Source of the DNA: Caprella mutica
Lineage: Eukaryota; Arthropoda; Malacostraca; Amphipoda; Caprellidae
DNA length: 64,000 nucleotides
NCBI GenBank assembly: GCA_947561585.1
Contig: CANNZV010001621.1
Coordinates: 1 to 64,000, forward strand
Reading direction: 5' to 3'
Shown: piece after piece, positions 13,901 through 28,900 of the stretch
Numbering within the stretch: position 1 is the stretch's first letter
Layout: every line of letters begins with the position of its first letter
Translations under genes and position numbers: made by a program
Notes under the pieces: model-generated
What the model was told of the DNA's origin: nothing
The model's database searches: none
Seen by the model: only the letters and a program-made list of their open reading frames with translations

Positions 13901-16900
13901 CTGGTTGTCATTAGAGACACTGGTTGTCATTAGATACACTGGTTATCATTAGATACACTGGTTATCATTAGATACACTGGTTATCATTAGATACACTGGT
14001 TATCATTAGATACACTGGTTGTCATTAGATACACTGGTTATCATTAGATACACTGGTTATCATTAGATACACTGGTTGTCATTATATACACTGGTTATCA
14101 TTAGATACACTGGTTATCATTAGATACACTGGTTATCATTAGATACACTGGTTATCATTAGATACACTGGTTATCATTAGATACACTGGTTATCATTAGA
14201 TACACTGGTTGTCATTAGATACACTGGTTATCATTAGATACACTGATTATCATTAGATACACTGCTTACCATTAGATACACTGGTTACCATTGGAGTCAC
14301 CGGTTATCATTAGATACACTGGTTATCATTAGATACACTGGTTATCATTAGATACACTGATTATCATTATATACACTGGTTATCATTAGATACACTGGTT
14401 ATCATTAGATGTACGGGTTATCATTAGATACATTGGTTATATTTAGATACACTGGTTATCATTAGATGCAATGGTTATCATTAGATACACTGGTTATCAT
14501 TAGATATACTGGTTATCATTAGATACACAGGTTATCATTAGATACACTGGTTATCATTAGATACACTGGTTGTCATTAGATACACTGGTTATCATTAGAT
14601 ACACTGATTATCATTAGATACACTGCTTACCATTAGATACACTGGTTACCATTGGAGTCACCGGTTATCATTAGATACACTGGTTATCATTAGATACACT
14701 GGTTATCATTAGATACATTGATTATCATTATATACACTGGTTATCATTAGATACACTGGTTATCATTAGATGTACGGGTTATCATTAGATACATTGGTTA
14801 TATTTAGATACACTGGTTATCATTAGATGCAATGGTTATCATTAGATGCACTGGTTATCATTAGATACACTGGTTGTCATTAGATACACTGGTTATCATT
14901 AGATGGAATGGTTATCATTAGATACACTGGTTATCATTAGATGGAATGGTTATCATTAGATACACTGGTTATCATTAGATACACTGGTTATCATTAGATA
15001 CACTGGTTATCATTAGATACATTGGTTATCATTAGATACACTGGTTGTCATTAGAGACACTGGTTGTCATTAGAGACACTGGTTGTCATTAGATACACTG
15101 GTTATCATTAGATACACTGGTTATCATTAGATACACTGGTTATCATTAGATACACTGGTTATCATTAGATACACTGGTTGTCATTAGATACACTGGTTAT
15201 CATTAGATACACTGGTTATCATTAGATACACTGGTTGTCATTATATACACTGGTTATCATTAGATACACTGGTTATCATTAGATACACTGGTTATCATTA
15301 GATACACTGGTTATCATTAGATGCACTGGTTATCATTAGATACACTGGTTATCATTAGATACACTGGTTGTCATTAGATACACTGGTTATCATTAGATAC
15401 ACTGATTATCATTAGATACACTGCTTACCATTAGATACACTGGTTACCATTGGAGTCACCGGTTATCATTAGATACACTGGTTATCATTAGATACACTGG
15501 TTATCATTAGATACACTGATTATCATTATATACACTGGTTATCATTAGATACACTGGTTATCATTAGATGTACGGGTTATCATTAGATACATTGGTTATA
15601 TTTAGATACACTGGTTATCATTAGATGCAATGGTTATCATTAGATACACTGGTTATCATTAGATATACTGGTTATCATTAGATACACTGGTTATCATTAG
15701 ATACACTGGTTATCATTAGATACACTGGTTACCATTGGAGTCACCGGTTATCTTTAGATACACTGGTTATCATTAGATACACTGGTTATCATTAGATACA
15801 CTGATTATCATTATATACACTGGTTATCATTAGATGCACTGGTTATCATTAGATACACTGGTTGTCATTAGATACACTGGTTATCATTAGATACACTGAT
15901 TATCATTATATACACTGGTTATCATTAGATACACTGGTTATCATTAGATGCACTGGTTATCATTAGATACACTGGTTGTCATTAGATACACTGGTTATCA
16001 TTAGATACACTGGTTATCATTAGATATACTGGTTATCATTAGATACACTGGTTATCATTAGATACATTGGTTATCATTAGATACACTGGTTATAATTAGA
16101 GACACTGGTTATCATTATATACACTGGTTATCATTAGATACACTGGTTATCATTAGATGCACTGGTTATCATTAGATACACTGGTTATCATTAGATACAC
16201 TGGTTATCATTAGATATACTGGTTATCATTAGATACATTGGTTATCATTAGATACACTGGTTATAATTAGAGACACTGGTTATCATTATATACACTGGTT
16301 ATCATTAGATACACTGGTTATCATTAGATGCACTGGTTATCATTAGATACACTGGTTATCATTAGATACACTGGTTATCATTAGATATACTGGTTATCAT
16401 TAGATACACTGGTTATCATTAGATACACTGGTTATCATTAGATACACTGGTTATCATTAGAGTCACCAGTTATCATTAGAGTCACCAGTTTATCATTAGA
16501 GTCACCAGTTATCATTAGATACACTGGTTATCATTAGAGTCACCGGTTATCATTAGATACACTGGCTATCATTAGATGCACTGGTTATCATTAGATACAC
16601 TAGTTATCATTAGATACACTGGTTATCATTAGATACACTGGTTTTCAATAGAGACACTTATTATCATAATTTAGACTTACTGGTTATCATAATTTACTCT
16701 CAATGGTTATCATTATTTATGGTCAGTGGCAGTACTTAAGTGTGACACTTCGATCTGAATTTAATGACATGGAAGAATGAAGAGAAAAGAGATAGAAAAG
16801 AACTGAGAGAGAGTGGTAAATAAGAACTGAGAGAGAGTGGTGAATAAGAACTGAGAGAGAGTGGTAAATAAGAACTGAGAGAGAGTGGTAAATAAGAACT

Positions 16901-19900
16901 GAGAGAGAGTGGTAAATAAGAACTGAGAGAGAGTGGTAAATAAGAACTGAGAGAGAGTGGTAAATAAGAACTGAGTGAGAGTGGTGAATAAGAACTGAGA
17001 GAGAGTGGTAAATAAGAACTGAGAGAGAGTGGTAAATAAGAACTGAGTGAGAGTGGTGAATAAGAACTGAGAGAGAGTGGTAAATAAGAACTGAGTGAGA
17101 GTGGTGAATAAGAACTGAGAGAGAGTGGTAAATAAGAACTGAGAGAGAGTGGTAAATAAGAACTGAGAGAGAGTGGTAAATAAGAACTGAGTGAGAGTGG
17201 TAAATAAGAACTGAGAGAGAGTGGTAAATAAGAACTGAGTGAGAGTGGTAAATAAGAACTGAGAGAGAGTGGTGAATAAGAACTGAGAGAGAGTGGTGAA
17301 TAAGAACTGAGAGAGAGTGGTAAATAAGAACTGAGAGAGAGTGGTGAATAAGAACTGAGAGAGAGTGGTGAATAAGAACTGAGAGAGAGTGGTGAATAAG
17401 AACTGAGAGAGAGTGGTAAATAAGAACTGAGAGAGAGTGGTAAATAAGAACTGAGAGAGAGTGGTGAATAAGAACTGAGAGAGAGTGGTAAATAAGAACT
17501 GAGAGAGAGTGGTAAATAAGAACTGAGTGAGAATGGTAAATAAGAACTGAGAGAGAGTGGTAAATAAGAACTGAGAGAGAGTGATAAATAAGAACTGAGA
17601 GAGAGTGGTAAATAAGAACTGAGTGAGAATGGTAGAATGTGGTTATTTTTATACAGGGAAGTTACCAAAGTTTTGTTCACACAATTTACTTTACGTTTCT
17701 AATTCTTGTAAACTTATATAGCATATCGTGAATATATTTGTTATAGGGACAAATCTTTATTTCAATTACCAACTCAAAAAGCAATTGGTTCGACCTATAA
17801 CAAAACATTGCTAGCTTCCCTGTATAAAAATAACCGCAACTAAACCAGCATTTGAGAGCTTTATAATTGAGAGTTAATAACATGAAATGGTACAGTTGCT
17901 AAGCCTAACGGCTAGATTAGCTTCTAATTATTATGAAAACAATTTGATCGATGTTTGTGAAATATTTATATTTTGCAACTCAACATTAAAGGTTATTAAA
18001 CTGCTACTGGCTTCCTAATACTCTGACTTCATTTCAGATGTTTGTAATCAAGAAATATAAATAATAAACAAGATTCCCGACTATTAATTACACTCTGTCG
18101 ATTTGATTGCATAATGTTTATTATTCCTACGCATTACCAAATCGTTACATTGATGAAGTAATGGAGAATTTAAATCTAAAAGGGAGAATCTAATTATATT
18201 ATAGATTGAAGATTGAAAAAACATGAATTGATTTAACACTCAATTAATTGATTAATTTTATTTAATTGTGGGAGTTATCAATTAAGCTAGTGACTACAAA
18301 TCACTACAATATTTGACCTAATGGTTTGCTTCCAATGCATCAGACTGCAGGGTCAGTAAGGTCTCCAAACAATCATTTGAATTATTCCTCAATATAAATA
18401 AATTGAAATAACAAACAAGTTCGTTAGCTGCATCTACATTATTTTAACAACATGGCATGCAGTCTAGTACCTACACTAGATAATTAATATCAATAATATC
18501 AATGCTCTTATGAACATGTAGGGGAGGATATACAAATTTTTGTTCTAATATTTTCTTATTGATATTCAAACTATTTTCATGAAATCATTTCTTTATCGTA
18601 ATTTTCCTTATCCCTTTTATAGCCAATCATTTCCATTTAAAAAACTGTACCGCTAAAATTGAATAATGTTCTAAAAACACGTGAGATGGGCCTTCTGCCC
18701 AATTTCCGCCGATGTCCACTCATAGCGGTAGAGACTCCGCCATGTTTTGGTAGCGAAGTGGAGCTCTAAATCCATATTCAGCCGTGAAGTCTGTTTTCTT
18801 TCCTATTTTTAGACAGGGTGCTGCACGAGCAATTTAAACCTTCCATTTTAAAGAAGACATCCATGGTTAAAAACATTGGTTAGTATGCTATCTGACAAAC
18901 TCTATTACTAGCATACTACAGGACATTTATTAGTATGTTATCTGACATATAATGTTACTAGAATACTACTTGATATCTATTAGTATGTTATGATGAAAAT
19001 CTCTTCAAAATCATGGAAAATTTAATGTCATTATATAATACCATCACTGTATAAATAATCCGCTTTCCTTTGACCGATTCGTTATAAAATAAACTATCTA
19101 TTTTTATTGAGATTGAAAAGCTTTTATAGAATATTTTTATTTAAAAATGCATTTTATCTAGTATACAGATGTTTTTTTTTTCACCGATGGTACCTCTCCT
19201 CTTCATTAATATCAAAGAATATTTCAATGAACTGCCTGCAGTAAAACTATATAGGCACACGATTTAATAATATTTTTCTCCTCCGGGGTATATTGCTGCT
19301 GTGAACAAAATACAAATATTAAATCTATTTATTTTTTGTCCTGAATTCACTGTAGTTTTAGAGCAGACCAGCTTTATTACTGCTCTAAAAAAATTTTTAT
19401 CAGGCTACTCTTCAAATGAGGACTGTCCGTGAGATGGCGCTAGCTCTTTGCATTGGCTATCATTTTATCTGAGCTAATAATCGGAATATACTGACAATAT
19501 TCGGGTTTGAACAATACAAGCTGAATTTTTATGTGCATTCACTAGAGATGTAAAGTAAAAATAAGGCCTTATAATTGCCAGGGCGGAAAGTAAGTAGCAA
19601 GTTATTGGCTCACCATGCAGGCGACATTCAACTTCACATCTGACATTTACGGTCACTGGAATAATTATGATGTTATTAGTGATATGCGACATATGATATC
19701 GAACCGATAGCGTTAGAGAACGATAATACATCTTCACCGATGTTGTAAAACATTTTCTGAATGGTAAATGTTATCAGTTTCCAAGATTCTTTGAAAAGTA
19801 TAATCGCCATTGAAGGGTTAAGATAATTCTAAGTATAATTTTATCAATATAGAACATGTAAGAAATTTAAATTAACTTACAAGGAATAAAATCCCATTCA

Positions 19901-22900
19901 CGTAGGTACCATATTTCACCGAAGGCATAAATCATCCTGACGCGCTGGATTCGTGCACGGTAATGTGTAACTACCCCCCTAGAGTCACGGACACACAAAT
20001 CAACTCTCTGTGAAAAGGATGAAACGCAATAGTGTAAAGCCTGCTAATTTGGGAATGTTATGGTGTTACACTATAGTTATTGGTAGGGTTGTGATGATAT
20101 GCTTTTAAAATCATAGATCTTAAGAATATCATAAACGCAACGAAATTAAATGGTATTGAATACTATATACCGCTGATTTAGAACGATATGAACACTATTT
20201 TATTCATTCCGTTTATAGTATTTTTAGGATCTATGAATTTAAAATCATATTGTCACGACCCTGATTGTGATATATTTGAGAATAATGAGGCATTATAAAT
20301 AGATAAGGATTTTAAGAGTTTATATAATATTAAAATGTCAATTAAAGATTTCTTATATCATGATGTATCTATATAAACAGTTATAATAAATACAGCTAAT
20401 TAATTATTGAAGATAGCAAATTACACTTGGATTGTTAGTTTAAAATATACGCAGTGAAGGGGCAGACTTTAGGCAGGCCATTCGTGCCCGTGACATTTAA
20501 GTACAGCAATCAGTAGAATTACTGGAAAAGAGCTATAGCAACTAATAAATAATGCTAAAAGGTTCCACATTCCACATTGATTCAGGTTAGATTTCTCTTC
20601 AATATTAGATTTCAAATGCCACTAATGTGAACTAATCTAAATTTCTGAGAGGTTTAAGACATAAATAATTGAACACATAAAAGCTTTTCGGATTTATCGT
20701 CAAATTATGTTACAATCAATAACAAATATCTTTGAAAACCATTTGCTTTACCATTGGAAATATGAACAAAATGTTCACAATATAACTAATTATTTGAATA
20801 TAAACTGTAATAAATTGTTCATTCAACCTGCTATTAATCCCTTTCCGACAGGAATTAATTTCTAAAAAGATATTTTTTTATTAACTATACTTCTATTTTG
20901 TTCACTTAGTAATAAATAGTTAATATAACGTACTAATTTTAATTAGTTTTTAAATTTGATGAATTTTAATGTTACGCAATAATCACATTCATCACTAGGC
21001 TCCACACATTCAATTTATCACAGTATAGTCCTTTATTTTTCATGTGACTAATTCGTCACACACGGTAGTAAAGGGTTAATTACTCTAGAAAACAATGGAC
21101 TAAATTGTTAAGGGTCGTACACACGTAGCGTTTTTTAAGGCTTTCCACCAGACTTTTTGCTAAGCTCCTCCTACTTTTTCAACGGCCCTTCAGTGGAAAT
21201 GTTATTGGCTGGTAGTACCTACATGTCCCCAGTGAACACATTCCTCATTAATAAATGAGTAGTGTTATGAATGATAAAGGAATTAATTAATGATAAATTA
21301 CGCGCATTGGAGTATTGATTTGGTGTAAATTATTGAAGTGATGAGTGATTTCATTGATTGAAATAACAAAGGAATTAAATCTTTATTTAACTAAATAATT
21401 AATTAAATAATTCATGAAATAATCAATTAAATAATTTATGAATTAATTCAGTATATAACTAATGAAATAATTCATGAACTAATGAAATAACTAATGAAAT
21501 AATTCATGAACTAATGAAATAACTAATGAAATAATTCATGAACTAATGAAATAACTAATGAAATAATTCATGAACTAATGAAATAACTAATGAAATCATT
21601 CATGAATTATCTACAAAAATAACTAATAATAATATCTGATGCAATAACTCATGATTTAAATAATTAAATAAATAACCATATAACTAATGAAATAACTAAT
21701 TATTTAACTAAGTAACTAATGAAATAACTAAAAAACTAATGAAATAACTAAATAACTAATGAAATAACTAAATAACTAAGGAAATAACTAATTATTTAAC
21801 TAAGTAACTAATGAAATAACTAAATAACTAATGAAATAACTAAATAACTAATGAAATAACTAAATAACTAAGGAAATAACTGAATAACTAATGAAATAAC
21901 TAAATAACTAATGAAACAACTAATGAAATAACTAAATAACTAATGAAACAACTAATGAAATAACTAAATAACTAATGAAATAACTAATGAAATAACTAAA
22001 TAACTAATGAAATAACTAAATAACTAATGAAATAACTAAATAACTAATGAAATAACTAATGAAATAACTAAATAACTAATGAAATAACTAATGAAATAAC
22101 TAATGAAATAACTAAATAACTAAGGAAATAACTAAATAACTAATGAAATAACTAAATAACTAATGAAACAACTAATGAAATAACTAGTGAAACAACTAAT
22201 GAAACAACTAATGAAATAACTAGTGAATTAGAATATAATTCTTCCTCCACTATAAGTTACGTCAATTTACTGTCTGGTAATTAGATTTGCTCCGTGAATT
22301 TTGTTTACAACTTTTCATGAGATGTAAAGTAATGTTTAATTGAGATCATCTTATAAAGAAATGGTACTTTGCATATTGGTTCATACTAGTGAACACTCTA
22401 GTGGTTCATACTAGTGAACACTCTAGTGGTTCATACTAGTGAACACTCTAGTGGTTCATACCAGTGGTTCACTCTAGTGGTTCATACTAGTGGTTCACTG
22501 CTTTAGGTAATTTTAGTTACCACAATAGTATAATTTTCGATTATTTGATAGGTACCAGTACATACGCGTTATAATAAAAAGTGCTGTACACTTTGTATTA
22601 ACTTTGTAAAGGTAATTCGCAGAGTTCCAATTATATGGAATTCAAATTTAATATGGTTCCTGTTATATAGAAGACAAAATTTTAGAATACATAATATGTG
22701 GATTATTGTAATATCTATTTCTTCGAATAATAGTGGTGTATATTAATCGTTTGTATATATTTGGAAGTGCAGTAGGACTCCTGAACTATGGAACACAAAA
22801 TTTACTGACTAACCTAAATAATGGAAATATTTTGTACGGAATACAAAATTGTATGGACTTCTATTTTATTCTGAAAATTTGTGTTTTTTGGTAAAATAAT

Positions 22901-25900
22901 GTTGTAACCTTCTTTTTATTGATTAGTATCATATTTTACAAAAAACTAACCCATAAATAATAGCCTCTAATATGTAAGTTTGGTGCAATATTAAGGTGTG
23001 ACAATTGACTGACCGGTAATTCGTCATTGACCCCTAAAAGGTAAAGACACGACCTACTGATGGTAACAATGCTCAGACTACGATACAAATAATAATGATG
23101 GGTGTTCGTGATGGGTACCTACTGCGTGAGGTGGTGTGTACTGCGTGAGATGATGAGTAATGCGTGAGATGGTGGGTACTGCGTGAGGTGGTGTGTACTG
23201 CGTGAAGTGATGGGTACTGCGTGAGATGATGGGCACTGCGTGAAGTGATGGGTACTGCGTGAAGTGATGGGTACTGCGTGAGGTGGTGTGTACTGCGTGA
23301 AGTGATGGGTACTGTGTGAGATGATGGGCACTGCGTGAGGTGATGGGTACTGCGTGAAGTGATGGGTACTGCGTGTGGTGATGGGTACTGCGTGTGGTGA
23401 TGGGTACTGCGTGAAGTGATGGGTACTGCGGGAGGAGGCAAAAGTGTTGATTTGGATGAATATCACCGAGTATCAAAGCATATAAAAAAAAGAGAAATAA
23501 ATGATATGACATCAAAATTTTGAAATAAGACTATAAAGTTACATGAGATATGTTACATATAAATGTTCAAAAGGTAGTGAAACCACTTTACAAATTTCAT
23601 TAAAGTATATTATGTTCTCAATTCATTTCCGAAAATGATAATTACCTATCTTGCGAGAGAATTATTTCCTTGATAAGTTTCCACCTTTTCTTCCTATACC
23701 AAAATAGCATCGGGCTCTCCATTGCCGGTAATTTATGTGTTTCAAATAAAGGAGGAAGATGACAAATAAAATAGGATGCGATCGCCCCAAGGAATCTTCC
23801 GAAAGCAGGCAGTAATGAGGTAAATTACAGCAGTGATTTCCAGAAAGATTTCCAGGGCTGGAGATAAATATATCAATGGAACCTAAAGAACCGTACACAC
23901 GTGGGTTTTTTTTGTAAGTCTTTCCACCAGACTTTTCGCTATGCTCCTCCTACTTTTTCCACGAGATTTTTAAATCATATAAGAAAAAACGGTATAATTA
24001 TTATTTATTTTAGATACCTGCAGGTATCATGGATAACCATTAAAATAAATAATTATTATATCGTTTTTTTTTATATGATTCAAATATCTCGTGGAAAAAG
24101 TAGGAGGAGCTTAGCACAAAGTCTGGTGGAAAGACTTAAAAAAACCCTGTGTGTGTACGGCCCTCAGCATCCATCGCCATGAGAGATATAGGCTATGAAC
24201 TATGCTGTTTGATGGCAACGACAGGGATAACTTTAGGGATAAAATAGAAGACTTTATAGCAATTCAGTCGGTAGATGATAAGGATAATTCTTATCAATCA
24301 GGTAGGATTAATTTCGGTTGGAAACTTTTACTGCGGTTTGGTCCATACCTACTTTTATCCTTACAAAGTTTACCCATATCGTAAACCAAAGCATAGATGA
24401 AGTCAATTGAATATGTCCAATTGAATTAAAATTCTCTGATATGAAATTATTTCAATAATTTGATTGATAACTGAAGTGAGAGAAGTTTAATATCACGAAA
24501 TAGTTTAACGGTTGTTTCAATCGAGTTGTCATTTTGACGCACAGTCCCAATTTGAGCTGTCACTGGACATAAAGATGGATGAGTGAGTGCTGAAATGAGT
24601 GATTGAGAGTGGCACAAAATAAAGCCATAAGTACCTTAAAGTGTACTTGCAAGTCAATTGAAACTGTCATCTCAGAAAATATAAGATGGAACGCTTCAAA
24701 AGGAAAACTAAAATTTCGATTGTGTAATATAAACTGTTTGATGTTTAACATAGTAGTTATCCATGTACATGGTGTGAAATATGACCGGTATAGTTTTCTT
24801 GCACTAATGTTAGTATTCTCTTTAGTGTTGACTTTTTTTAGTAGTAGGTACCTAAGTCTTTAGATCAAGAGAGAAGCGTTTCCCTTTTTCCAATTTCCTA
24901 ACGAATTTTCTGAGGATAATGGCTGTGACATCGCAGACTGAGTCGTAACTACCGACTTTTCGCGGCTAAATGGGGACGTTCCGGCGCAATTTTCTTTCCG
25001 AAGAAAGTCCATCGCTTGAAAATTCTGAGCACATCGCGGACTTGAAATGAGCTTAGTCTTCTACAAAAGAGATTCTACAAACTATTTTATATGAAATACA
25101 CCAATAAGACTGTACGGAGTGGCAGTACAACATTCATATTTCATCCCAGTCTAAGTGAGTGTTGTGAAGAAATAAATATAATATTGCGTAAAATAAGAGA
25201 TGAAATATGGGCCGGTGGGACGGCATTTTAAGGCCGTAAATCAAACGTAAGAAAGAAAGGGGTGCAGATCTTGTAGTCAATATTTTAAGGTGGAATCTTT
25301 TGGTGCTATCGAATTAACAACACCTGCAAATGAAATACATCCTGAATTTATTTCAAAAACAAAAAATTGCTGACTAATTCCTATCTCCTACTTAGAAATG
25401 AGCCAACTTAAAAATTATAAGTAAAGATACTATTCATAACAAATCCAACTAATTATATCTGTGTTGGTAAAGTTGATAGAATATTTTATTTACGGTCGTT
25501 TAGCTTTTATCAATCAATTTAAATTACAATACAATATAAATTAACATATATTTTCTATTTTCGATTGTGATCTTCATTCAATCGAATGAATACAAGAGAC
25601 ACATTCAAGGTAGACATTTCTAACTATCACCATAGGCACATTGAACCTAATATGAAAACATAGGATTCGTATGTGTCTCTAATCCGAACATCTGAAGTCA
25701 AACACAATTCGACCAAACAAATTAAACTACCTACAGAGATTGGGATTAGCTTCAACCTCTTAATGCCTGATGTGCCGTAGGTGTTATAATGTTAAGTAAG
25801 GCCTGGAGAATTTAATTTCATGTTTAACAAAAACATTTTCTGATGACCAAAGATGAAAGGACTTTCCCGAAAGTTCGCATTCAATCAATAAGGAAGGTCA

Positions 25901-28900
25901 AAACAATTTCCTTTAAAATTAGGATTATTTACTCAATTGTTTTATATCTCATAATCTGATAGAAGATAATCTTCTTACTCCTCTTATTAAACAACCACCG
26001 ACAGTTGTGAATAAAGTTTTCAATGATATTTTAGAACAACCATCAACCTTTGTAAATAAAGTGCCATTAGATAGCATGAAGTGACTTTACTCTGTTTCTA
26101 TCACTCTGTCCCTATCACTTTGCCCCTATCGCTTTGTCCCTATCACTTTGTTTCTATCACTCCCTATCGCTTTGTCCCTATCACTTTGTTTCTATCACTC
26201 TCTATTGCTTTGTCCTTATCACTTTGTCCCTATCACTTTGTCCCAATCATTTTGTCCCTATCACTTTGTTCCTATCACTTTGTTCCTATCACTTTGTCCC
26301 TATCACTTTGTCCCTATCACTTTGTTCCTATCATTTTGTCCCTATCACTTTGTCCCTATCACTTTGTCCCTATCACTCTGTTCCAATTCTCTCCCTATCT
26401 TTTTTTTATCTTTGTACCAACAGTGGCTGAATTTTTGATAGTTTGATTAGTGGTGAGTTGTGTAGCTAGCTATCATACCTACTTAGCTATCAGCTAAATA
26501 ATCAATAATTATTAGGTAGAAAGCAAGGAGCACTACTATGGACACACTCTAATTATATTAGCGTGCTTAAATTGCTTATATAATGAGGCAGCAATCAAAT
26601 TATAATGAATATACCTTTCATACCACGCTCTAATTATACCGATCATAATTAGGTAAAACACCTGTATTTTGTGAGACAAGCTTTTTTTTCACCAGTAACA
26701 CAATACCAGTTAACAATTCAGCAGTTAACACTTCACCAGTTAACAGTACACCAGTTAACAGTACACCAGTTAACACTTCACCAGTTAACAGTACACCAGT
26801 TAACAGTACACCAGTTAACAGTACACCAGTTTACAGTACACCAGTTAACAGTACACCAGTTTACAGTACACCAGTTAACAGTACACCAGTTAACAATTCA
26901 GCAGTTAACACTTCACCAGTTACCAGTACACCAGTTAACACTTCACCAGTTACCAGTACACCAGTTAACACTACACCAGTTATCCATTTTAAGTAAATAT
27001 CTTCGTTAAAAATAATGTCGATACTACTTTTTAAATATTCAATATTTACACATAACAAAACACTAAGTTAGTTCATATGTCCGTTGACAACACTAATGGT
27101 ACCTTTAGTTTTTTCTCCGACTGTACATCCATCATATTGTTAAAAGTTTCGTTGCCAAACATTGGAATAACTTTCACAAACTACCAGAAAACAATAGAAC
27201 TCTATCCCTATTTATACGAGTGATATATGCGCAGTCATTTATTCTGTTGCTGTCATTATTATAATGGAGCTTTTATTTACTTCAATTTCGTTTGTAAAGA
27301 TCGTATTCTTTTTGTTTTTAATGGAAGAATAGGCTTTTGAAATAAAAAAAATGCAACTTTTCAAATAATATTTCCATCCTTTTCAATTATTTTGAAAGAA
27401 ATACAGTGAACTTCAATTAAGATGATGACCCTTTGATTATCCGGTTATAGTTGACGGCTGGATATGAATAAATGAAAAAAACTGAAATATAAAACCATTC
27501 GTTAAAAGATATTAATTTGAGTAATATATACTTGTAGTACAGCAAAAAAATAAAGGTATGTTTTTTGCAATAACAATATATTTTCTTAATTTGTAACATC
27601 TATCATGCATTAATATTTTTTCTTATTTTCTTGGTAATATTTGTCCTGTATTTCTTCTATCTTCAATTTTACCTCTAAATTGGTTTGCAGTTTCGTGAGT
27701 AAGAAATGCAGTTGGTATTATTTAGGTAGCGTGATTGCAGACAGTTTCTGCCAACAGACAATGTGACTAAAGAATAATAATAATACTCATAATAATATGC
27801 ATAATGTACTGAATATACTGTAATTAGCATTTAGTATAGTTAAGATTACGTTAAATATTATTTTTATCGATTAAAAGATTAGTATTATAGTATGATTATT
27901 AATTAAATAATATTTAACCTCAAACCTTTTGATTATATTGATTATTAATTATTTTCATAAGTTTAATGATTATTTTCAATATCAGCACAATTGAAAATCG
28001 GTAGGGTCGGGCGGGGCGAATCTTGCGCACTAAAAACTTTTGGGTTTTGTAACTTAGTTTTTGCAGATAGACAAATAATATTTGACATGAAGAACCGCAA
28101 TAAGGCTTTTTATACACCATCCAAAGGACAAAAAATTAGCATTTGTATAATGTGAGTTATTGACGAAAGTAGTGCGCAATTGAAATTGTCCTTGATGGGG
28201 CGATTCTTGCGCGCGAGAGGGGCGAATATCTGCGCACCCTTTAATTCCTTTCCATAGTGAAAAATAGCACTATTGAGTGTCTAGATACTTAGTATAAAAA
28301 TAATTCCAATGTGTTTACAAGCATAAAAAATCATATGATTCAAATTCAAAAACTTGAGACAAACTTTTTTCGACCTGTTTACGTCAAGTTTGTAGAATGT
28401 ATGTGTGACGTCATGAATGTTGCTTTCTATTCAGGAATAATTTATGCTTGTAATATTAGTTTATCTGAAGTATGACACTATTATATTTACTTATTATGTA
28501 ACTATAAATATAATAAATAACTAGATGACGGGCACTCATAGAGCGCATACTTTTGCCACCGCTTACAAATGACCTTGACCTTAAACCTGTTCACTCCCAA
28601 AATATAAACAAATGATTCCTGAATATTGAAGCATCGTCCCGCCCAATTTCAGACAATTTGGTTGAATTCTTTTGTGTTATAAATGACCTTGACCTTTATT
28701 TTTACCTGATTACTCACAAAATCTAATAAATTGGTTCCTGCATGGATAATTACCAACCGTCGACCAAATTTCAGTTACTTTGATTGAATACATTTTGCGT
28801 TATAAGTCAACTTGACCTTTAACCTAACCGCTTCCAAAAACTTATCAAACCGTTCCTAGATATTGACCAATCGTTCCATCAAATTTCAGACAAATTGATT

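Noticed and set aside
16736..17680. 314-codon minus-strand frame of eight-residue SLSSYLPL repeats
   Set aside because: It coincides with the 24-base satellite; a period divisible by three keeps the frame open without selection, and there is no domain, promoter or splice evidence.
23073..23515. Three overlapping minus-strand frames rich in His, Thr, Ser
   Set aside because: All frames of the 19-base array are open at once, which is a repeat effect rather than coding.
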